Part shown: positions 44,689-53,613 of the stretch, piece by piece | Layout: the number at the start of each line of letters is the position of its first letter | How positions within the stretch are numbered: the stretch's first letter is position 1 | Assembly (NCBI GenBank): GCA_029974635.1 | Contig: JARKQY010000024.1 | Span: 1-64,000, forward strand | Source of the DNA: Bacillota bacterium | GTDB lineage: Bacteria > Bacillota > UBA4882 > UBA8346 | Direction of reading: 5' to 3' | DNA: 64,000 nucleotides | Notes under the pieces: model-generated | Database searches by the model: none | Seen by the model: the letters and a program-made list of their open reading frames with translations, nothing else | Told to the model about the DNA's origin: nothing | Made by a program: the position numbers and the translations under genes

Positions 44689-46051
44689 AAGTAAGTCTAA
44701 AATTTAAAATGCCGCTCATTATTTTATTGGTTTTTTTTTGTTCATTCTACTTCTAGTCTTATATTACCGGGTATTTTTAATGAAAAACCTGGGACATGAT
44801 TTTGACGTGTTCAAAGATCATCTGTACCAGGTTAACGAGGAAGTCACGGCCAAAATTAAAGATTATTATCCCGATCTCAGTAAAATTAGGACCTATCTGG
44901 ACGGATTTTCAGCCGGGAATAACACCAAAATCACCATTTCCGATGTGGAAGGCAACACGATTCTCAGTGTCGACCGGCGGAAAAGCTATGGATTAAGCCT
45001 TGAATTAAAAGGGTTTACAGTGGTCGGCCGGAATAATATTTATGTGGTGGAAGTGGTATACCCTTTTTCCATTGAGAATTTGGGAGAGCTTAACTCCTTT
45101 ACGAAGATCCGTGATGTTGCCTTGGTTTGTTTGGTGTTATTGGTGACTTTATTAATTATCTACCTCCACTTCTCCCTGGTAAGACCCTTAACCATGTTGA
45201 ACCGGGGACTTGAAACCATCAACTATCGAAATACCGGCGCTAACGGTGACTTTGCCATGCCGTTAAAGACTTATAAGCGCAATGACGAACTGGGGGATTT
45301 GACCCGCAAATTCAGGGAGATGCAACAACGGCTGGAATCATCCTACCGGCAGCAAACTGAGATGATTGCCTCGATTTCTCATGATCTTAAAACGCCGCTC
45401 ACTTCGATTCTTGGTTTTTTGGAAAGATTATTGGGCCGGAAGGCGTCGGAGGAACGCCGGAAAGAATATTGCCGGATTATCTATCAGAAAGCGCAGGATA
45501 TTAATGAACTGGTTACAGGGTTTAACGATTTTGTCACCAGCGACCTGGAGGGCAGCGCCGCGGGGAATAAGGATATCGTTGATTTGCGGGAATTTTTTGA
45601 TTCAGTTTATAATGAATATTTTACAGAGCTTAAAGGAAAAGGAATTGAACTTTACCGTTACGATGAGACCGGAGACGGGGAAGAGCTTTTTCTAGAGATG
45701 GATATTCAACGAATACGGCGGGTTTTTGCCAATTTGGTAGGAAACTCCCTGAAATATGCCGACAAATCGGGTAAAATTGTTTTCCGTTGTTCAGTCCGGC
45801 AAAACTACACAATTTTTTCGGTTGAAGACGGCGGGCCCGGGGTTCCTCCCGAGGATTTAACCGTTATTTTCGATAAATTTTACCGGGTCGATAAATCGCG
45901 TTCCCGTCAAAAAGGCGGGAGCGGACTGGGCCTAGCCATTTGCAAAAATATTGTTGAAAGCCATGGTGGTAATATTTGGGCATATTTACCGCCTAAAGGT
46001 GGTTTGGGAGTGTCTTTTTCATTGCCGTTGGTTACCGGAAGGAATTCTTAA
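44685..46051 (+). CDS. Sensor histidine kinase, reading frame split at a T9 tract
   Basis: ATG 44685 overlaps the regulator stop and reads MKVSLKFKMPLIILLVFF before a stop at 44754. The rest of the kinase is open in the -1 frame from TTG 44738 (FILLLVLYYRVFLMKN...). Joining them inside the T9 run 44731-44739 by a -1 shift, or by one added T, restores one membrane helix. The joined protein has an extracytoplasmic part (about 35-145), a second helix (VALVCLVLLVTLLIIYLHFSLV), HAMP, HisKA (SISHDLKTPLTSI) and HATPase (NLVGNSLKYADKSG, VEDGGPGVPPED, GGSGLGLAICKN). It may be a true mutation, a phase-variable tract or an assembly error; the TTG 44738 start would still give a kinase. Confidence 0.85.
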
Positions 46052-46184
46052 CAAATCTTAATAAATTTTTATTGTTATTTCAGGCCGGGGTGTTATGCTA
46101 ATACTAAAATTGGTATAGTTTTGCCCACGGGGGAACCTGATTTGGCAAGTGGTTACGAATCCAGGTTAAAAGGGGGAAACGTTA

Positions 46185-46637
46185 ATGAAAAAAATATTAA
46201 TTACCGGGCTTTTAGCCTCCGTTATGCTCAGCATGATCCTCCCGGTAGTTTTTGGGGCGGCGCCCAAACCTTCCAGGGAGGATGCGCGCCGTATTATCGG
46301 CCGGACAGCGGCAGTCATTTTGACCGCTCAACAAGTGGCTACTCAAGGAGAAAAAAATAAAGGCTTGGGGTTGTCCGTAAGCCATCAAGTTTATGCCGTG
46401 GGGTTATTCCGGCAGGGGCTCTATTCCGAAGCAGTTTTTCATTCCCTGCGCGCCCGGGTTTTAGCCGCGCAAGTCATCAAACAACTTAAGGATGCCCTTT
46501 ACGATAGAATGGAAGAAAAATATGTACAGGAATCTCCTGCCGCTTCCGAGCTTGATCAAAAGGTTAGAGAATCAAATACGGGCATTATTAGCGATCAGGA
46601 AGCGCTGAATACCAGCTTGCCGCTGGATGCCAACTAG
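46185..46637 (+). CDS. Small secreted helical protein
   Basis: The 150-residue product has a classic signal peptide (KKILITGLLASVMLSMILPVVFGA, cut near residue 25). A mostly helical, alanine-rich domain follows (REDARRIIGRTAAVILTAQQVA, then SEAVFHSLRARVLAAQVIKQLKD). No family was recognised. Start is ATG 46185 after AAAAGGGGGAAACG. It follows the two-component system after 133 nt. TTAACA 46048-46053 and TTAATA 46058-46063, spaced by one turn just upstream, could be a response-regulator site. Confidence 0.7.
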   Translation: MKKILITGLLASVMLSMILPVVFGAAPKPSREDARRIIGRTAAVILTAQQVATQGEKNKGLGLSVSHQVYAVGLFRQGLYSEAVFHSLRARVLAAQVIKQLKDALYDRMEEKYVQESPAASELDQKVRESNTGIISDQEALNTSLPLDAN

Positions 46638-46640
46638 AAA

Positions 46641-46790
46641 TTACCGTTCTGGATCTTCCCTGAAAAAATCACTGGTCAATACATCCCGTAAAATATTGTG
46701 CAAAGGGTCATCATATTCATTTAATTCGCGAGCGGATAGATTTAAGGCATCCCGTTCCCGGCGGACGACTTTGAGATTGGTTGTGTCCAT
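46641..46790 (-). CDS. Possible 49-residue protein, minus strand
   Basis: ATG 46790 on the minus strand follows GAGGTGATATCC (site spacing about 5). The product starts MDTTNLKVVRRERDALNLS and ends LTSDFFREDPER before TAA at 46641. It is charged, predicted helical and has no membrane segment. Its end lies 3 nt from the stop of the secreted protein gene. No family is recognised; the good ribosome binding site is the only support. Confidence 0.45.
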   Translation of the reverse strand: MDTTNLKVVRRERDALNLSARELNEYDDPLHNILRDVLTSDFFREDPER

Positions 46791-47341
46791 GGATATCACC
46801 TCTTATTGCAACGTAACTCAATTATTCCCTAAGAAATTTTTCGGGATAATTACTTAGTGACAATATTGACCAAAGAATGAGGGATTATACACCGGTAAAT
46901 TAATTTTTATAAACGATTTTTTGCATCAAGAGTTTCGGCTGCCGAAACTCTTTTTTGCTTGCAGGCTGCCTAACAGGCTTGACCATAATTGGTTTTTAAA
47001 GCTGCTTTACTGAACTCGAGTTGAAACTATGGCTTAGATTAGTTATCGTAAAAAAGTAAAAGACAATTGAAAAATTATTAATTAACTTTTGGTTAAAATT
47101 TAATTACAATTTGAACATTGAGACAATTAGAAGTTGGTGAAAAAGATTCCTTTTCAGTAAAACAAAAATTATTCACCTTGCTTTTTCACATAACTTCTTA
47201 GGAAGAGGTGGGTCACTTTTTGTTAAGAATAGGGTTTGTCACACTTCTTTCAGGTCGATGAAATCAATGGAAAAGGAGGTTTAAAAGCATTACAAGACGA
47301 GCTTCAGGACTAAATAAGAGCAGGTGAAAGGGGAGGAGAAA
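46791..47341. other. Intergenic region with terminator and GH2 leader
   Basis: About 550 nt without a convincing gene. It holds a bidirectional terminator at 46928-46956 and an AT-rich tract (47040-47125). A long imperfect hairpin joins 47129-47145 (AGAAGTTGGTGAAAAAG) and 47181-47198 (CTTTTTCACATAACTTCT), followed by the GH2 leader. AAGGAGGT at about 47274 has no start codon at proper spacing. Confidence 0.5.
46928..46956. terminator. Terminator hairpin before the GH2 region
   Basis: AAGAGTTTCGG 46928-46938 and CCGAAACTCTT 46942-46952 form a perfect 11-bp stem with a 3-nt loop, followed by TTTTGC. On the other strand the tail has AAAAAATC reversed, so it can work both ways. Confidence 0.75.
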
Positions 47342-50300
47342 ATGCTTGGGAAAAAAATTTTGGGATGTGTGATGTTGATTGTCATCCTATCGCTGTTGTT
47401 TTTACCCGCTTCCTTCGGTTGGTCGTTAAAACAAGCTCCGCTCATGACCCGGTGGGCCAGTCAGGTAGACCCGAATAATCCGTTGCCGGAGTACCCCAGA
47501 CCGCAATTGGTTCGAACCAATTGGCTTAATTTAAACGGAGTCTGGCAATTTCAACGCGGTTACTCCTCTGATGCAGTTCCGATCGGCAACAATTTGAGCG
47601 GTGATATCCTGGTACCGTTCCCGATTGAATCCGCCATTTCAGGAGTTATGCAGCATTTTGATCGCGCTTGGTACCGCCGCACCTTTACCATTCCGCCGGG
47701 ATGGAGCGGCAAACAAATCATGTTGAATTTTGGAGCGGTTGATTGGGAATCGCAAGTTTATATCAATGGGCAAAGTGTGGGAATCCATAAAGGCGGTTTT
47801 GATGCCTTCAGTTATAATATTACGCCATATCTTAGCGGAAGCGGCGCCCAGGAATTAATTGTCCGGGTTTATGATCCGACGGATTCCGGAGGCCAATCCC
47901 GGGGTAAGCAAGTAAACAACCCCAGTGGTATTTGGTATACACCTGCCACAGGAATCTGGCAGACTGTTTGGTTGGAACCGGTGGCTGCGACGAGTATTAA
48001 AGATTTAAAATTAATCCCGGATATTGATAACTCAAGATTGAAACTTACAGTAAACACTACAGGCTCAGCTTCCGGAGTTACCTTCTCGGCGGTTGTCAGG
48101 GATTCCGGTAATGTGATTGCTACTGTAACCGGCAATCCCAACAACGAACTCAATGTTTCCATCCCGAACCAAAAGTTGTGGTCTCCCAGTAATCCTTTTC
48201 TGTATGACCTGGAAGTATCTTTGATTCAGAATAATACTGCCATTGATACCGTGACTAGCTATTTTGGAATGAGGAAGGTCCAGGTTGCTACTTCGGGCGG
48301 ATATCGGAAGATCTTATTAAATAATAGTTTTGTCTACCAATTTGGTCCTCTCGATCAAGGATATTGGCCGGATGGGATTTATACCGCGCCAACGGATACC
48401 GCTTTGAGGTTTGATATTGAAAAGACAAAGGAATTTGGCTTTAATATGATCCGAAAACATGCGAAAGTAGAACCGGCGCGATGGTACTACTGGACGGATA
48501 AATTAGGAATGCTGGTATGGCAAGACATGCCGTCGGGTAATAACAGTAGCGCCGCCGATAAAACACAATTTGAAACTGAATTGGGCCGTTTGGTCCAGAC
48601 CCATTGGAATAGCCCTTCCATAATTATGTGGGTGGTCTTTAACGAAGGTTGGGGGCAATATGATACCGAACGGATTACCAACTGGACAATGGGACTTGAC
48701 CCTTCCCGGATCGTCTCTTGCGCCAGCGGTTGGAATGATTACGAGGTAGGTCATATCAAAGACAGTCATAGTTATCCGTCTCCTTCTTGTCCGAGCAGCA
48801 CAACCCGGGCGGTGGTGAATGGCGAATATGGCGGCATCGGTTACCAAATTGACGGGCATATGTGGAGCATCAACGGCAATCCCTACGCCAATGTAAATAA
48901 TGCAACGGATTTTGTGAATACTTACGATCGATACGCCACCAGTCTTACCAGTTTTAAGACCAATAATGGCTTGAGCGCTGCGGTGTATACGCAAATCACT
49001 GATGTGGAGACTGAGTTGAACGGCATCATGACGTATGATCGGGCAGTTACGAAAGGAAATGTTTATAATTCGAATATTAAGCTAAGAACAAAATTATTAA
49101 ATATCACTAATGTACTGCCGACCTCCCAGGTAACGGCTCAAAGCTGGAGATATACAACGAGTCCGCCGGCATCCAATTGGTATGCCACCGGCTTTAGCGA
49201 TTCCGGTTGGAGCACGGGCAACGCCGGATTTGGCACTTCCGGTACCCCTGGCGCCGTGATCCGCACTACTTGGAATACTGCGGATATCTGGCTGCGAAAG
49301 CAGTTTAATCCGGGATCATTTACGGCAACTGATCTTAGCAACATGGCTTTTAGTCTCTATCACGATGAGGATTGCGAGATCTATATCAATGGAGTGTTGG
49401 CGGCTTCCGTTACCGGTTATACCACAAGTTATGTTTTCATATCCATCAATCAAGCCGCCAAGAATGCTTTGATCGCTAATGGAAACAATGTAATCGCCGT
49501 GCATTGTCATCAGACCAGCGGCGGTCAAGGGATTGATGTGGGAATCGTGAAGCTGGTTTATACCGATGACGGGCCAACTCCGACCCCGACTCCCACACCA
49601 CCGCCGAGTAGTTATTTTAGCGAAGATTTCGACGATGGAATCGCCAACGGCTTGACTACTTATGATGGGTCCTGGTCGGTGGTCAACGGTCAATATAATG
49701 TCGGCGCCGTTGCTGGAGCAAAGTCGGTCGCGATTGGCACCAACTTTAGCAACTTCACTTATCTGGCTGATGTATCCATCAGCGGCGGTGATGCCGGCTT
49801 AGTCTTTAGAGTCAGCAATCCTGCTGTTGGAATAGATGCTTATAACGGATATTATGCGGGACTTAATTCCAGCGGATATGTTATACTCGGGAAAGCCAGT
49901 CATAACTGGACTCAATTAGCAACCTACAATATGGCCATCGCCGCGAATACGTTGTATCGTATGAAAGTAGTGGCCAACGGCTCCAATATTCAAGTATTCG
50001 TCACGGATATGAGTACTCCTAAAATCAATTATACGGATACTTCTTTTAGCGCCGGCGCTATCGGCGTAAGAACATTTAATTCAGCGGCGAAATTTGACAA
50101 TATCAGCGTGACTACCGGGACCGTTCCAACACCGACGCCCACTCCAATTCCAAGCAGCTTTACTGATAATTTCAATGATAATGTAATCGGAAATGCCTGG
50201 TCATTCTACGGCGGCGGCGCTTGGAGTGAGAGCGGCACGATTCTCCGGCAGGATTCCGCCACCCAGGGAGACCCCTGCAAGGCGATTATCAGTAATAGCG

Positions 50301-50719
50301 GCACGAGTTTTGGCGGCAATCATACAATTCTCGCCAAAGTATATGTAGATGCCTGGACTGACGGCGACAGCGCCAGAGCTGGAGTATCTTTATATACCGG
50401 AACGGGTGACGGCAGGGGCTATAATCTCTTGTTCCATAACAATCATTCCACCGTCCAGTTTTTGGATGACGGAACGGCCTGGGGACCCAGCTATACCTTT
50501 AATTGGAGCAACAGAACCTGGTATTGGTTTAAGTTGAAGATGGAAAACGGCACATTGTACGGTAAAGTCTGGCAGGATGGCGCAGCCGAACCAGGAAACT
50601 GGCCGTATACATGGGGAAGAAGCGGCCGTAGCGGTTATCCCGCCTTGAATGGGGGTACTTCGGGTCACGGAGGTTCCTGCATAGTCTTCTTTGATGATGT
50701 GACGGTTACGGTTCCTTAG
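47342..50719 (+). CDS. Secreted glycoside hydrolase family 2 enzyme, multidomain
   Basis: The 1125-residue protein starts with a signal peptide (KKILGCVMLIVILSLLFLPASFG). The GH2 jelly-roll domain (about 30-200, WLNLNGVWQFQ, WYRRTFTIPPGW, VYINGQSVGIHKGGFDAF), an Ig-like domain and the TIM barrel follow. E435 (VVFNEGWGQYD) is the likely acid/base and E495 (VVNGEYGG) the nucleophile. After the barrel come a beta domain with SWRYTTSPPASNWYATGFSD and then two LamG/CBM66-like domains joined by PTPTPTP linkers. It likely attacks plant or microbial beta-linked sugars outside the cell; the sugar is not readable. ATG 47342 follows AGGGGAGGAG. Confidence 0.9.
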   Translation: MLGKKILGCVMLIVILSLLFLPASFGWSLKQAPLMTRWASQVDPNNPLPEYPRPQLVRTNWLNLNGVWQFQRGYSSDAVPIGNNLSGDILVPFPIESAISGVMQHFDRAWYRRTFTIPPGWSGKQIMLNFGAVDWESQVYINGQSVGIHKGGFDAFSYNITPYLSGSGAQELIVRVYDPTDSGGQSRGKQVNNPSGIWYTPATGIWQTVWLEPVAATSIKDLKLIPDIDNSRLKLTVNTTGSASGVTFSAVVRDSGNVIATVTGNPNNELNVSIPNQKLWSPSNPFLYDLEVSLIQNNTAIDTVTSYFGMRKVQVATSGGYRKILLNNSFVYQFGPLDQGYWPDGIYTAPTDTALRFDIEKTKEFGFNMIRKHAKVEPARWYYWTDKLGMLVWQDMPSGNNSSAADKTQFETELGRLVQTHWNSPSIIMWVVFNEGWGQYDTERITNWTMGLDPSRIVSCASGWNDYEVGHIKDSHSYPSPSCPSSTTRAVVNGEYGGIGYQIDGHMWSINGNPYANVNNATDFVNTYDRYATSLTSFKTNNGLSAAVYTQITDVETELNGIMTYDRAVTKGNVYNSNIKLRTKLLNITNVLPTSQVTAQSWRYTTSPPASNWYATGFSDSGWSTGNAGFGTSGTPGAVIRTTWNTADIWLRKQFNPGSFTATDLSNMAFSLYHDEDCEIYINGVLAASVTGYTTSYVFISINQAAKNALIANGNNVIAVHCHQTSGGQGIDVGIVKLVYTDDGPTPTPTPTPPPSSYFSEDFDDGIANGLTTYDGSWSVVNGQYNVGAVAGAKSVAIGTNFSNFTYLADVSISGGDAGLVFRVSNPAVGIDAYNGYYAGLNSSGYVILGKASHNWTQLATYNMAIAANTLYRMKVVANGSNIQVFVTDMSTPKINYTDTSFSAGAIGVRTFNSAAKFDNISVTTGTVPTPTPTPIPSSFTDNFNDNVIGNAWSFYGGGAWSESGTILRQDSATQGDPCKAIISNSGTSFGGNHTILAKVYVDAWTDGDSARAGVSLYTGTGDGRGYNLLFHNNHSTVQFLDDGTAWGPSYTFNWSNRTWYWFKLKMENGTLYGKVWQDGAAEPGNWPYTWGRSGRSGYPALNGGTSGHGGSCIVFFDDVTVTVP

Positions 50720-50819
50720 GTATGCAGGGAAGAGTCCCTGGACCCCTTTATTCCTGACCATCAGCGGTTGGGCAGATGTGTTATGGGTTGGTTGTAAGTT
50801 TCCGAGTGTCTAAGATCCA

Positions 50820-50848
50820 GGCCTCCGACCTTGTGTCGGAGGCCTTCT
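50820..50848 (+). terminator. Terminator hairpin after the GH2 gene
   Basis: GGCCTCCGAC 50820-50829 and GTCGGAGGCC 50835-50844 form a perfect 10-bp stem with loop CTTGT. The following T-tract is short (TTCTC), so it is a probable, not certain, terminator. Minus-strand transcription of the MliC-like gene would also meet it. Confidence 0.55.
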
Positions 50849-50891
50849 CGGCAGTTGGTCTGGCTCGAGGGTTGTAAACTTTCTATATTTA

Positions 50892-51740
50892 TTATAAAAA
50901 CTTGAAACTCCGGGACATCTTTTCCAATACTCCGGTGATCTTGGTTTCATCAAACTCTTTCACCCCTTGCTCCGGTGAATAATTGCCGATATTGGTGGAG
51001 TGAATAGTATACTCCACTACATAGCATTTATCCCTATATTGGGTACGATAACTGGTTGTTTGATAAAGGTTGCCGGCTCCGGCATCGGAGAAGGTGTATT
51101 TGACAAAGGGAACTCCCCCGAGCTTCAGGTGCTCAGTTTTAACGCCGTAGCCTTGGGGGGTGATAAAGGAGTTTTTAATCGCTTCGGGATCACTGCTTTG
51201 ACCGATGCTGAATTCAGCGCCGCTAAAATTAGTATGGGGCGCATAAGACCGGGGAATCGTCACCAGGGCCAGCACTGTTCCATAATCGGTGGTTCCGGCG
51301 CGCCAGCTTTGAGTATATCCGGGCTCCTTCCCGGAAAGTATAAATTGACGCGGAAAGCTGAAGGAGAATGTTTTGAAACTATCGGTAAATACGGCGGTAT
51401 GAGCGTTGGGGTAGGTAACGGTCCCGGCTACACCGTCGCTGTATATCGGCTGGTCGTCTTCGGTGACCCAAGCGTTGGGGCCTTTGCTCCAAAAGGTAAT
51501 TTTTTTGCCGGCATACCGGACTCCCGACGCCGCCACGGTTTGCGGCAGTTGGAACCGGCGGCCGTCGGGCAATGTTAGCCGGACTTTTCGGTTAAGGTAA
51601 GTGGCCGTGATGACTCCCTCGCGGCAATAATAGGTGACGGTATTGCTTACCCGGGGTTGGAAGAGACCAGACAGAAGAAAGAGGGACAGGCAAACAGCCA
51701 GCGCGATGCCGGCTATTATTATTTTTTGGGAACGCGTCAT
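50892..51740 (-). CDS. Membrane-anchored protein with MliC-like domain and a C-terminal domain
   Basis: The 282-residue protein has an N-terminal anchor (KIIIAGIALAVCLSLFLLSGLF). A segment resembling MliC lysozyme inhibitors follows: VTYYCREGVITATYLNRKV, LPDGRRFQLPQTVAASGVRYAGKKITFWSKG and a final YSDG (about 36-103). The rest (about 110-282) is a beta-rich domain with FSFSFPRQFILSG and CYVVEYTIHS, like PsbP/DUF-type lipoprotein domains. MliC proteins are mainly known from Gram-negatives. GGAGG precedes the ATG. It is divergent from a TetR gene. Confidence 0.65.
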   Translation of the reverse strand: MTRSQKIIIAGIALAVCLSLFLLSGLFQPRVSNTVTYYCREGVITATYLNRKVRLTLPDGRRFQLPQTVAASGVRYAGKKITFWSKGPNAWVTEDDQPIYSDGVAGTVTYPNAHTAVFTDSFKTFSFSFPRQFILSGKEPGYTQSWRAGTTDYGTVLALVTIPRSYAPHTNFSGAEFSIGQSSDPEAIKNSFITPQGYGVKTEHLKLGGVPFVKYTFSDAGAGNLYQTTSYRTQYRDKCYVVEYTIHSTNIGNYSPEQGVKEFDETKITGVLEKMSRSFKFL

Positions 51741-51864
51741 TTATCTTAAGCCTCCATAGGTAGTTTTCATTTTTTCACTATTTATATTCTCGATAAGACG
51801 AAATAAGTTTTTCAATGCCTTACCGCAACTCAGAAATTTAATCCTTATATAATCAAAAAAACAA

Positions 51865-51928
51865 TTGACAAAGGGGAAAAAATCATGATATATTAAACAT
51901 GTTTAAAACAAATTTAAAATATGTTTAA
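51865..51928 (+). promoter_or_regulatory. Promoter and palindromic operator of the TetR gene
   Basis: TTGACA 51865-51870, an 18-nt spacer and TATATT 51889-51894 form a promoter. The perfect palindrome TTAAACATGTTTAA 51893-51906 overlaps the -10 box, and a second imperfect one (TTAAAATATGTTTAA 51914-51928) follows. The position fits autorepression by the TetR protein encoded just downstream. Confidence 0.75.
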
Positions 51929-51948
51929 TACAAGCGGGTGATTTTTAA

Positions 51949-52521
51949 GTGACTCCTATCAACGGCGACGTCAAGGAGAAATTGCTTCAGGCGACTTTGG
52001 AACTTTTCAACGAAGGAATTGATCCCGAGAAGATTACGACCCGGGATATTGTCAAGCGGGCCGGGGTAAATCTCGCCCTGGTCAATTATCATTTTCAATC
52101 CAAAGAGAATTTAATCCAGCAGGCAATCGGGATCATCATGCGGGGCATCGCCGCTGAAATGTACGATGATAAAAATATGTCAGATGATCCGGTGGAAAAA
52201 TTGCGCAGCATGATCAAAAAGAATAGTGAGCTGGCGCTTCGCTATCATTTTTTGATGAAAAAGGGCATCGCCTTTGAATTAAAAAGCGGCAGTGAGGCAA
52301 CGGTCCGGACCATCCTGCCCATCTTGCGGAAAATCTTCCCGGAGCAAAAGACCGAGCGGGAGCTCCGCCTCATTGCATTGCAGCTTTTAGTGCCGCTCCA
52401 AACCATGTTTATGCATGCAGAGGTTTATCTGAAAAATATGGATTTGAAGATGAATTCCCTGGAAGATGTGAATGATGTGATTGATGTCCTGATTAATAAT
52501 TTATTGCCTATACAAAAATAA
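51949..52521 (+). CDS. TetR/AcrR-family transcriptional regulator
   Basis: The 190-residue protein has an N-terminal TetR helix-turn-helix (VKEKLLQATLELFNEGIDPEKITTRDIVKRAGVNLALVNYHFQSKENLIQQAI, about 6-59) and a helical ligand domain. Start is GTG 51949 after GGGTGAT. A palindromic operator covers its own promoter. The 65-residue membrane protein gene starts 20 nt after its stop and is likely cotranscribed, so it may be regulated by it. The ligand is unknown. Confidence 0.88.
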   Translation: MTPINGDVKEKLLQATLELFNEGIDPEKITTRDIVKRAGVNLALVNYHFQSKENLIQQAIGIIMRGIAAEMYDDKNMSDDPVEKLRSMIKKNSELALRYHFLMKKGIAFELKSGSEATVRTILPILRKIFPEQKTERELRLIALQLLVPLQTMFMHAEVYLKNMDLKMNSLEDVNDVIDVLINNLLPIQK

Positions 52522-52541
52522 AAATGAGGGGAGAAATTATC

Positions 52542-52739
52542 ATGAAAACACTATGTTTCGTTATTGGGATTATTACGGGGCTACTTTTATTATCTACTCT
52601 AACCTGCGGATTATGGATCAAGGCCAATCATGTAACGGATGTATCTTCTTTGAAATTTCACATGGGCATCGGCATCTGGTCGGTGATATTTGGTCTGGTA
52701 TCCGTAATATTGCTTTTTGTTCAAACAGTTAAACACTAA
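52542..52739 (+). CDS. Small two-helix membrane protein
   Basis: The 65-residue product has two hydrophobic helices (LCFVIGIITGLLLLSTLTCGLWI, and MGIGIWSVIFGLVSVILLFVQTV) linked by a short polar loop. ATG 52542 is set by GAGGGGAGA about 8 nt ahead. It follows the TetR gene closely and is probably its target. No family recognised. Confidence 0.7.
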   Translation: MKTLCFVIGIITGLLLLSTLTCGLWIKANHVTDVSSLKFHMGIGIWSVIFGLVSVILLFVQTVKH

Positions 52740-52888
52740 AAAAAGTGTGATAAACCTTATTCTTAACAAAAAAGTTGTATACTTCTAAAAAAGCGTCTTA
52801 TCGGAAACAGCAAAATAGTCTCTGAGGAGATCCTTTGGTGTAAATGATAGTAAAGTTATTAATTAGTAAGCAGTAAAGGATAGTTTAA

Positions 52889-53227
52889 ATGAAATCAAAG
52901 ACAAAACTGATCCTGATAAAGATTTTGCATACGGTAATCTGGCTGTTTTATGCAATGACCATCCTATATACCCTCTATGCGGCAATTGTCGATAAAATCG
53001 ATGCTTATTTTTGGATGGCGGTTGGGTTTGTTGTCCTGGAGGGCATTATCTTGCTAATCTACGGCGGACACTGCCCTATAACCCTGATTAGTGAAAAATA
53101 TAGCCGAAATGTTTCGGTTGGATTTGATATTTTTATTCCCAAATGGATCGCCAGGTACAATAAGATGATTTTCGGGACCATCTTTCTAGTGAGCATCATA
53201 ATAGCTGCGTATCGGTTTCTTACTTAG
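52889..53227 (+). CDS. Small integral membrane protein (three helices)
   Basis: The 112-residue product has three hydrophobic helices (TVIWLFYAMTILYTLYAAIV, FWMAVGFVVLEGIILLIYG, MIFGTIFLVSIIIAAYRFL). The motif GGHCPITLISEKYS after the second helix resembles the HCPLT motif of DUF2784-type membrane proteins. ATG 52889 has only a weak ribosome binding site. A hairpin (CCCCGGC 53311-53317 / GCCGGGG 53324-53330, then TTGGTTATTTTT) lies downstream. Confidence 0.65.
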   Translation: MKSKTKLILIKILHTVIWLFYAMTILYTLYAAIVDKIDAYFWMAVGFVVLEGIILLIYGGHCPITLISEKYSRNVSVGFDIFIPKWIARYNKMIFGTIFLVSIIIAAYRFLT

Positions 53228-53613
53228 GTTAGAAGATGGTGAATTGACGATTTTAGATTGAACATAGCTCGACGGCTGTAAAACCTTGTGTTTTGAAGCC
53301 ACGCACCCCTCCCCGGCTCGTATGCCGGGGTTGGTTATTTTTGTGTCCATATTAATCTGCATTAAGTTAGGCTGTTATGATTATATCTTTTTGATTAGGA
53401 TTTTTGCAGGCGGGGACTACCGTCGTTGAGCGTGGTGGATATGAAACACATTTATTAATTTATCAAACAGGAAAAATTTGGCCGTTATCGAAATAGTAAT
53501 TCATTCCCCCAGGGAGATGGATTTACTATTATTTCAACATCTACATGCCGGGACTGTAGAAGAATGGAGAAAAGCATTTTGATGACGCGCTCAGAGAAGC
53601 GGAGGGTGATACT
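53228..53613. other. Gene-free stretch with a terminator-like hairpin
   Basis: About 385 nt. CCCCGGC 53311-53317 and GCCGGGG 53324-53330 with TTATTTTT behind form a probable plus-strand terminator. The rest (53340-53595) has scattered stops in all frames; short coding-like bits near 53520-53580 have no ribosome binding site. GGAGGGTGAT at about 53600 belongs to the next gene. Confidence 0.5.

Noticed and set aside
47270-47320. Leader peptide before the GH2 gene
   Set aside because: AAGGAGGT is present but no ATG, GTG or TTG lies at a usable distance.
48503-48994. 163-residue minus-strand frame inside the GH2 gene
   Set aside because: It is opposite the catalytic barrel of a clear enzyme and has no family features.
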